DNA of 64,000 nucleotides from Halobacillus_A sp043497005 (GTDB taxonomy: Bacteria > Bacillota > Bacilli > Bacillales > Halobacillaceae). Location: contig NZ_JBIEKE010000004.1 of the NCBI RefSeq assembly GCF_043497005.1, forward strand, positions 142,444-206,443. Reading direction: 5' to 3'. Position numbers and translations under genes: made by a program. This document shows, in pieces, positions 58,637 through 64,000 of the stretch. Under the pieces are notes generated by a model that saw only the letters and a program-made list of their open reading frames with translations, had not been told where the DNA came from and made no database searches. Each line of letters begins with the position of its first letter. The first letter of the stretch is position 1.

Positions 58637-61600
58637 TTATTGGTTTATATCAAGTTTACCGTCTGCCGTTTCTTCGGATACGTTTCCAAATTGGTCTTCT
58701 GCCTTCACTACGACTTCTGCACCTTCAGCCTCTAAGTTCGAGGTTGCCGTCCAGTATCCTTCATAGTGACCTTCTTCTGTTTCCCTCATAGGAAGCTCTG
58801 TGGCCTGATCTGATTGTGTTGAGAAGTTGGTCAATGGCATTTTAATATAGAAAGTAGCATCCAACCCATCATCAGAGTCAAATTCGATCTTCACACTTTC
58901 CCCAGCTTGAAGAGATAAATCCTCATCCGGCTTAATATCTGTTAGCTCAGGTGCTGTATAATCGGCTTCTATAGTAATCTCTTCTATGACGCTGTTGCCC
59001 GCTTTGTCTAACGCTTCTACTTCTAATATATTTTCCCCTTCATCAATAATCAATCGATTTGTAAAGGCTCCATCTTCTTCAACATTTGCTTCTTCCCCAT
59101 TTACAGTGACTTGATCAAGGTTTTCTTCATTGACTGTACCTTCCACTGTAATGACCTCTCTATTAATTTTGTCTCCATTCTCTGGAGATGTAACAGAAAG
59201 CTGAGGCTCCGTTTGATCCAATGTCACGATAACAGGGACAGACGGATCTGTATTTCCGTTTTCGGTTACGGTTACAGCAGTAAGTTCATTTGTACCTTCA
59301 TTAAGCTCAAGATCTGCAGTAAATTTTCCTTCTTCAGTTGCTTCAACAGTAGCAGCTTCCTCCTCCCCATTGTAAATTTCAATAGTAGCTGACGGTGAGC
59401 TGCTTCCTTCCACGGTAATATTTTCTTCATTTGTAAAAGCCCCGTCCGCTGGCGATTCAATAACAGGAGCTTCTGCTTCATAATCGACGGTTGCACGAAT
59501 CATATAGTTTCCTTCCGCACTTGGTGATGGACTCCAAGTTCCACCCACCTGCTGCCAGCTGCGTCCGGCATTTTCCCCGTCTTCATCTGTGGCAAGTGCA
59601 GGAGTGTCTGGATTAGGGTGAGTCTGAATATAAACCATATAGAAGTCGTCATTGACTACAATGCCTTCATTTGAAACATCAACCTCTGTCCATTCCCCAT
59701 TACGGAGAGCTTCTGCTTCAATTGGTCCAGCCAGACGTTCTCCAGGTGCTCCATCCTTTCCAGTAGAGTCATACACAGCCACTTCAAATTCTGTTCCTCC
59801 TGGCACCGGAAAGTCTTCTTCCCAAAATCTAAATAGACCTCCTGTGACTAGCGCTGAAGATTGTCCTTCCTCTAAAGACATCTTAACTGCCCAGGCATTC
59901 CCGGCGTCGTAGAAAGCACGTGCGTTTTCAGCAGTGCCGTCATCATATCCTATTTCGCCCGGAAATCCAATAAAAGGTTCTAATTGAACATCTACTGTCA
60001 CTGTTTCATTTCCTTCTACCGTTACTAAAGTTTCTGTACCTTTATAATCAGGAGCTCTAATTTCAAGAGTGTAGTCTCCTTCATAAGCCGTTAAGGTATA
60101 GACGCCGTTTTCATCGGTTTCCGCTGGTGTAACAGCAGCATCTTCAACTACATATACGATGGCTCCTTCAATTGGATCGCCCGTTCTTTCGTTCGTAACT
60201 GTTCCTGTTACTTCCCCGGAAGGTGTTGGATTCAATGTAAAATTAGTGTTTACCTGACCATCTTCAGGCACTTCAACTTCCTCTGTACTAGGATTATAAC
60301 CGTAAGCTGAAGCTTCTAACGTATAGTCACCTGCAGCTGCTAAAATTCTATAACTTCCGTCCGATGGATCAGTACTTACAGATTTATCAGTTTCTAGAAC
60401 ACTTACAGTTGCCTCAAGCGGTAACACATTCGGACTGATTGGCGAGGTGTCTACTTCGCCTGACTGCATTAACGGACCTTCTACATTCTCAAATGGACCT
60501 GGGAAAAGATTCTTAGACTTCACTCGTTTTTTCTTTTTATCTGATTTGGCATCCTTAGCAGCGTCTTTTTCATTCATTTGGGAGGTTTTTTTCGACTCAG
60601 AAGTGTGAAGTTTTGCCGCTGTATCCGATGATTGATCTGTTAAAGCAACATCATCTATATACCAGCCATCCTTCACGACACTCCCATCTGTCTCCACGTG
60701 AAACGCCACATACACGGTCTGCCCCTCATATTCGGATAAGTTAACCTCAGACTCCGTCCAGTCATTAGATTCATCATTAAATTCAGCCAGTTGTTCCCAG
60801 TTTTCATTGTCTGTTGAGACTACAACATGTCCATAGTCATAATTTCTTTCTAACTCATACCATGATTTGAATTGAAGATACATATCTCCTTCATGTACTT
60901 CTACCGGCGGGAGTCTTAGTGTCATATCGGCATTCGATTCATAAGTACCTTCAAGGTTGGTAGCGTAAACTCTTTCACCTGAAGCTGCTCCATCAGGTCC
61001 AGAATCCGGTTCGCCCCACTCCCAGGAGTTGCTTTCGCCAAACGACACCCAGCCAGCAGGAGTGCTCTCAAAATCTTCTGAATACCCTACTGTGATGCCA
61101 TCTTGTAACTCTATGGAGTAAACGTCTGACTCTGCTTCGTTTTCGCCAAAATCAATAGCACTTAATTTATATTCAAGTGATTCCCCATTCAGGTGGTCAC
61201 CAGGTACGGAAGCTTGATACGTGCCATTTTCAAAATTACCTGCAATTAATTCTGCGTCGGCCGTCTGCCATTCTTCACTATCAACACGATATTGTACTTC
61301 AACATGGTCAACACTGACATTGTCTGAAATATCGGCCACAATCGGCAGTTCAAGGCCTTTATACGACTCTGTCAACGGCTCATGTTCAATCACTGGAACT
61401 TCTGTGTCTTCACCTTCTTCATATACATTTCCGGTGATTTCTCCTATACCAGAAACAACGGCAGAAACAGCCGTATAAGCGTTTGTAATACCATTTCCAA
61501 ACCCTTCATTAGGATCATCGGGGTAATCGTCACTCGTAGCCGGATCTGCTGTATCATATAACAACTCTTCAATTTGATCGACCGTTAGTGATTGGTCTGC

Positions 61601-62986
61601 TTCAAGCAGTAAAGCTACAGTTCCAGCTACATGCGGACCAGCCATTGAGGTCCCACTATAGGTATGATCATAATCACTGCCGGGAACCGTCGAATTGATG
61701 TTCACTCCCGGCGCAGAGATATCTGGTTTAATTTCGCCATCATAAGGAGAGGGACCTACGGAAGAAAAATAAGCTAATTCATCATTATTATCAGTTGCAC
61801 CAACAGCAATAGACTCTGGATAATTAGCTGGTGCTGCAATACTACCATCCCCCGCCTCACCGTCGTTACCTGCCGAAAAGACAGGGACTATCCCTGCGTT
61901 CCTCCAGTTCTGAACCATCTCTCGATACCATTCATCAAGACCAGGTCCCCCGCCCCATGAGTTGTTAATCACATCAGGTGCTTTTTCAGAATGCGGGTTT
62001 CCCTCTTCATCTTTAGGTGCTAATAACCACTCAGCAGCATCTAATAAATCTACGTCTGTTCCTCCAGCCGCAGTAAATGCCTTAACCGCAATCCATTTGG
62101 CTCCTGGAGCTACACCGACCTGATTAGTTTCATTTGGTTCCGAACCAGCCACGGTTCCCATGGTATGCGTACCATGGCCCTGGTCATCATAAGGCTCCGG
62201 TTCATCTGCAGTTGCATCGTACCAATTAAATTCATGGTTCACCTGATCCAGATTTTCCGCTTGATAACCACGGTATTTTTCCATAAGACCTGGATGGTCC
62301 CATTGAACTCCTGTATCAATATTAGCGACGACGACTCCTGAACCGTCTATTCCAGTTTCATTCCAAACTTGTTCAGCACCTATACGGTCTATGCCCCAGG
62401 AAGCAACATCAAGTGTATCGGCCTTCACCTCATTCTTTGGAGTTTCCACCGGTTGATAAATTTCCCTTGTCCGGTTAGGTAAAATTTTCTCAACTTCAGC
62501 AAACGACGCTATCTCCTCCATTACTTTCTTGTTACTAGTGACAGATACAGCGTTCACGATGTAATAAGGTTGGAAAGATGTCACATCACCCTGATCCTCT
62601 GCCTTACTCAAATAGTTATTCAACTCATGCTGCGTTTCTTTAGACGTTGCACGTAATTCATGAACGACGGCAGAATTTTGCACGCGTTTTAATTCTTTTG
62701 CAGATACCGACGCTTTACTTTCTTTCAATTTCTGAACTGCTTCGCCTGCTGCTTTTTTCGTATCCGCCTGTATTTTCATTTTAACTAAATAGGTGACTTG
62801 GTTGTCTTCTTTAAATGACACAGAAAGATCTTCATTTATTTTACCCGCAGTTTGCTTACTATCTTTCACCGACAAATTATACGATTCCTCTGCCGAACTA
62901 ATACTTGTCATATTAAAGAAAGATAGAATCAAAACAGTAATAAGTAAAACGCTTACCGACTTAACTTCCTTCTTCTTTCTTATCAT
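58637..62986 (-). CDS. Secreted multidomain subtilase (bacillopeptidase F-like)
   Basis: The 1449-residue precursor has a signal peptide (about 1-32), an I9-type propeptide (about 60-175) and an S8 catalytic domain with Asp (IDTGVQWDHPG), His (GHGTHTMGT) and Ser (GTSMAGPHVAG, near 446). Then come a region with an Ig-like and jelly-roll part (about 540-790), a Lys/Asp-rich linker (about 800-840), two carboxypeptidase-regulatory-like beta domains, a further beta domain, and bacterial Ig-like repeats to the end. No sorting signal or SLH domain is present, so it is probably released. Its acidic character fits salty surroundings. AAGGAGCG precedes the ATG. Confidence 0.93.
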   Translation of the reverse strand: MIRKKKEVKSVSVLLITVLILSFFNMTSISSAEESYNLSVKDSKQTAGKINEDLSVSFKEDNQVTYLVKMKIQADTKKAAGEAVQKLKESKASVSAKELKRVQNSAVVHELRATSKETQHELNNYLSKAEDQGDVTSFQPYYIVNAVSVTSNKKVMEEIASFAEVEKILPNRTREIYQPVETPKNEVKADTLDVASWGIDRIGAEQVWNETGIDGSGVVVANIDTGVQWDHPGLMEKYRGYQAENLDQVNHEFNWYDATADEPEPYDDQGHGTHTMGTVAGSEPNETNQVGVAPGAKWIAVKAFTAAGGTDVDLLDAAEWLLAPKDEEGNPHSEKAPDVINNSWGGGPGLDEWYREMVQNWRNAGIVPVFSAGNDGEAGDGSIAAPANYPESIAVGATDNNDELAYFSSVGPSPYDGEIKPDISAPGVNINSTVPGSDYDHTYSGTSMAGPHVAGTVALLLEADQSLTVDQIEELLYDTADPATSDDYPDDPNEGFGNGITNAYTAVSAVVSGIGEITGNVYEEGEDTEVPVIEHEPLTESYKGLELPIVADISDNVSVDHVEVQYRVDSEEWQTADAELIAGNFENGTYQASVPGDHLNGESLEYKLSAIDFGENEAESDVYSIELQDGITVGYSEDFESTPAGWVSFGESNSWEWGEPDSGPDGAASGERVYATNLEGTYESNADMTLRLPPVEVHEGDMYLQFKSWYELERNYDYGHVVVSTDNENWEQLAEFNDESNDWTESEVNLSEYEGQTVYVAFHVETDGSVVKDGWYIDDVALTDQSSDTAAKLHTSESKKTSQMNEKDAAKDAKSDKKKKRVKSKNLFPGPFENVEGPLMQSGEVDTSPISPNVLPLEATVSVLETDKSVSTDPSDGSYRILAAAGDYTLEASAYGYNPSTEEVEVPEDGQVNTNFTLNPTPSGEVTGTVTNERTGDPIEGAIVYVVEDAAVTPAETDENGVYTLTAYEGDYTLEIRAPDYKGTETLVTVEGNETVTVDVQLEPFIGFPGEIGYDDGTAENARAFYDAGNAWAVKMSLEEGQSSALVTGGLFRFWEEDFPVPGGTEFEVAVYDSTGKDGAPGERLAGPIEAEALRNGEWTEVDVSNEGIVVNDDFYMVYIQTHPNPDTPALATDEDGENAGRSWQQVGGTWSPSPSAEGNYMIRATVDYEAEAPVIESPADGAFTNEENITVEGSSSPSATIEIYNGEEEAATVEATEEGKFTADLELNEGTNELTAVTVTENGNTDPSVPVIVTLDQTEPQLSVTSPENGDKINREVITVEGTVNEENLDQVTVNGEEANVEEDGAFTNRLIIDEGENILEVEALDKAGNSVIEEITIEADYTAPELTDIKPDEDLSLQAGESVKIEFDSDDGLDATFYIKMPLTNFSTQSDQATELPMRETEEGHYEGYWTATSNLEAEGAEVVVKAEDQFGNVSEETADGKLDINQ

Positions 62987-63582
62987 TCGTTTACGCTCCT
63001 TTCAGTAAAATTTACCTAAGACCTGTCTTTTCACTCCGTCCTCCTTTTTTTAAAACATTTACGTTTTTACGATTCTTGGCTGTTAAAATTATCCTATCTT
63101 ATAGTGACAAAATCCGCTAGATTACCAAGGGTAATAAGGAATTAAAGACTATATATTCGAGTAGAATCTAAATATTTAGACCTTAATTAATCGTAATAAT
63201 CCATGTTTTTACATTTCCAGACTATATATCTGCCCTCAGCGACTAGTTCATTAGTAATATGCAAGGTTTATTAATGTGTTAAGTCATGAGTCAAGTTGGG
63301 AAAGTCCTTTTCCAATCCGGCATTCTTTTTATTTTTAATTATAAAAGCTTAATTTGCGTTGACGACTTGTGAAAGTCAACACCATGATGGGGCTCTTAGG
63401 GGACTTTTAGCATCTGTGGTCCATTTTTGTGATTTTCGTGTCTGTAATTGTAATAATACTAAGATAAAGGACTCAAATTATTCGACATAAAATTCAAATG
63501 TTAATAATAATGTATGGATTTTTAGAAACGATCGGTTATTCATATAAAGAGAATGAAATAAAACAAGCATTTTCTTTCAATA
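62987..63582. other. AT-rich intergenic region upstream of the subtilase
   Basis: About 600 bases with no frame supported by a ribosome site. The part near 63010-63060 should hold the subtilase promoter. A GTTGACGACTTGTGAAAGTCAAC inverted repeat (arms GTTGAC and GTCAAC, 63358-63380) is the only clear structure. Function unknown. Confidence 0.5.
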
Positions 63583-63621
63583 CAAAAAAGCACAAGGCTC
63601 CTGTAAGAAGGTCCTTGTGCT
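63583..63621 (-). terminator. Terminator of the rRNA-tRNA operon
   Basis: AGCACAAGG (63589-63597) pairs with CCTTGTGCT (63613-63621), and the A run at 63584-63589 gives the minus T tract. It lies downstream of the tRNA-Thr (GGT). Confidence 0.9.
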
Positions 63622-63694
63622 ATGTGCAGACAAATAAAAAAAGCTTCTACTGAAAGCAAAAGCAGATCTAAAAATAATTCAACTAATCTTCCAG

Positions 63695-63766
<72 letters not shown>

Positions 63767-63769
63767 AAG

Positions 63770-63844
63770 TGGCTCCACAGGTAGGATTCGAACCTACGAC
63801 CAATCGGTTAACAGCCGATTGCTCTACCACTGAGCTACTGTGGA
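63770..63844 (-). tRNA. tRNA-Asn (GTT)
   Basis: Acceptor TCCACAG, anticodon arm ATCGG-CTGTTAA-CCGAT, T loop TTCGAAT. CCA is encoded. It is cotranscribed with the 5S rRNA. Confidence 0.96.
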
Positions 63845-63874
63845 TCAATAATAGCAGAAAATGAATAATAATCG

Positions 63875-63989
63875 ACGTGGCAGCGTCCTACTCTCACGGG
63901 GGTAAACCCGACTACCATCGGCGCTGAAGAGCTTAACTGCTGTGTTCGGCATGGGAACAGGTGTGACCTCTTCGCTTTCGCCACCACAT
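63875..63989 (-). rRNA. rrf: 5S ribosomal RNA
   Basis: The minus strand shows the 5S core: GGTGGCGAAAGCGAAGAGGT, CCGAACACAGCAGTTAAGC, CGCCGATGGTAGTCGGG and GTGAGAGTAGGACGCTGCCA. Ends pair as the terminal stem. It is the 3' end of an rRNA operon that continues beyond the window. Confidence 0.96.
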
Positions 63990-64000
63990 CGATTGAGGTG

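Overview
The window reads as the chromosome of a low-GC, endospore-forming Firmicute of the Bacillaceae. It carries CotS/CotSA-type spore-coat genes, a Spo0E-like phosphatase, the sigW-rsiW and cdaA-cdaR-glmM-glmS block, a glmS ribozyme, and a tRNA cluster in Bacillus order. The very acidic secreted proteins and the type of intergenic repeats suggest a salt-adapted relative such as Halobacillus. That placement is inference only.

Region 1 (1-19.7 kb) is housekeeping and accessory metabolism: a CDP-alcohol phosphatidyltransferase, a YceI protein behind a promoter with two palindromes, UvsE, biotin synthase plus the BioY transporter behind a BirA-like operator, an aldo/keto reductase, a lipoprotein, a SAM hydrolase, a MarR-MFS efflux pair, a RibF-like protein with a DUF1450 gene that looks frameshifted, an HD hydrolase, two divergent MurE-like ligases, a DJ-1/PfpI stress protein behind a sigma-B-like promoter, a GAF-STAS protein, and a class D sortase next to its probable LPDTA substrate.

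Region 2 (19.8-26.8 kb) is a metalloid-resistance island. A six-gene operon, arsR-arsB-arsC-arsD-arsA-trxB, reads left. Divergent from it is a second ArsR with an ArsP-like permease and two tiny Cys-rich proteins. The same ATCAA-N6-TTGAT palindrome precedes three of these four genes. Region 3 (26.9-42.2 kb) holds cydDC with a Rex-like site, an LTA-synthase-like sulfatase with Ser at the nucleophile position, metabolic enzymes, a repeat-rich intergenic zone, two divergent BldC/excisionase-like proteins flanking a 10-bp-phased TTATA array, a SulP-UspA pair, a type I toxin-antitoxin locus too short for ordinary gene calling, and ldh with two Rex boxes.

Region 4 (42.3-48.5 kb) is a spore-coat polysaccharide cluster (cotSA, cotS, UDP-glucose dehydrogenase, sugar nucleotidyltransferase, UDP-glucuronate epimerase). 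Region 5 (48.6-64 kb) is the conserved cell-envelope block (glmS with ribozyme, glmM, cdaR, cdaA, rsiW, autoregulated sigW), arginase, a HAD phosphatase, eight tRNAs with a tRNA remnant, a 1449-residue secreted subtilase, and the tail of an rRNA operon (5S, tRNA-Asn, tRNA-Thr).

Several dispersed repeat families occupy the intergenic spaces. One terminator-like hairpin family has four copies behind plus-strand genes. A longer composite element has two copies in opposite orientation 34 kb apart.
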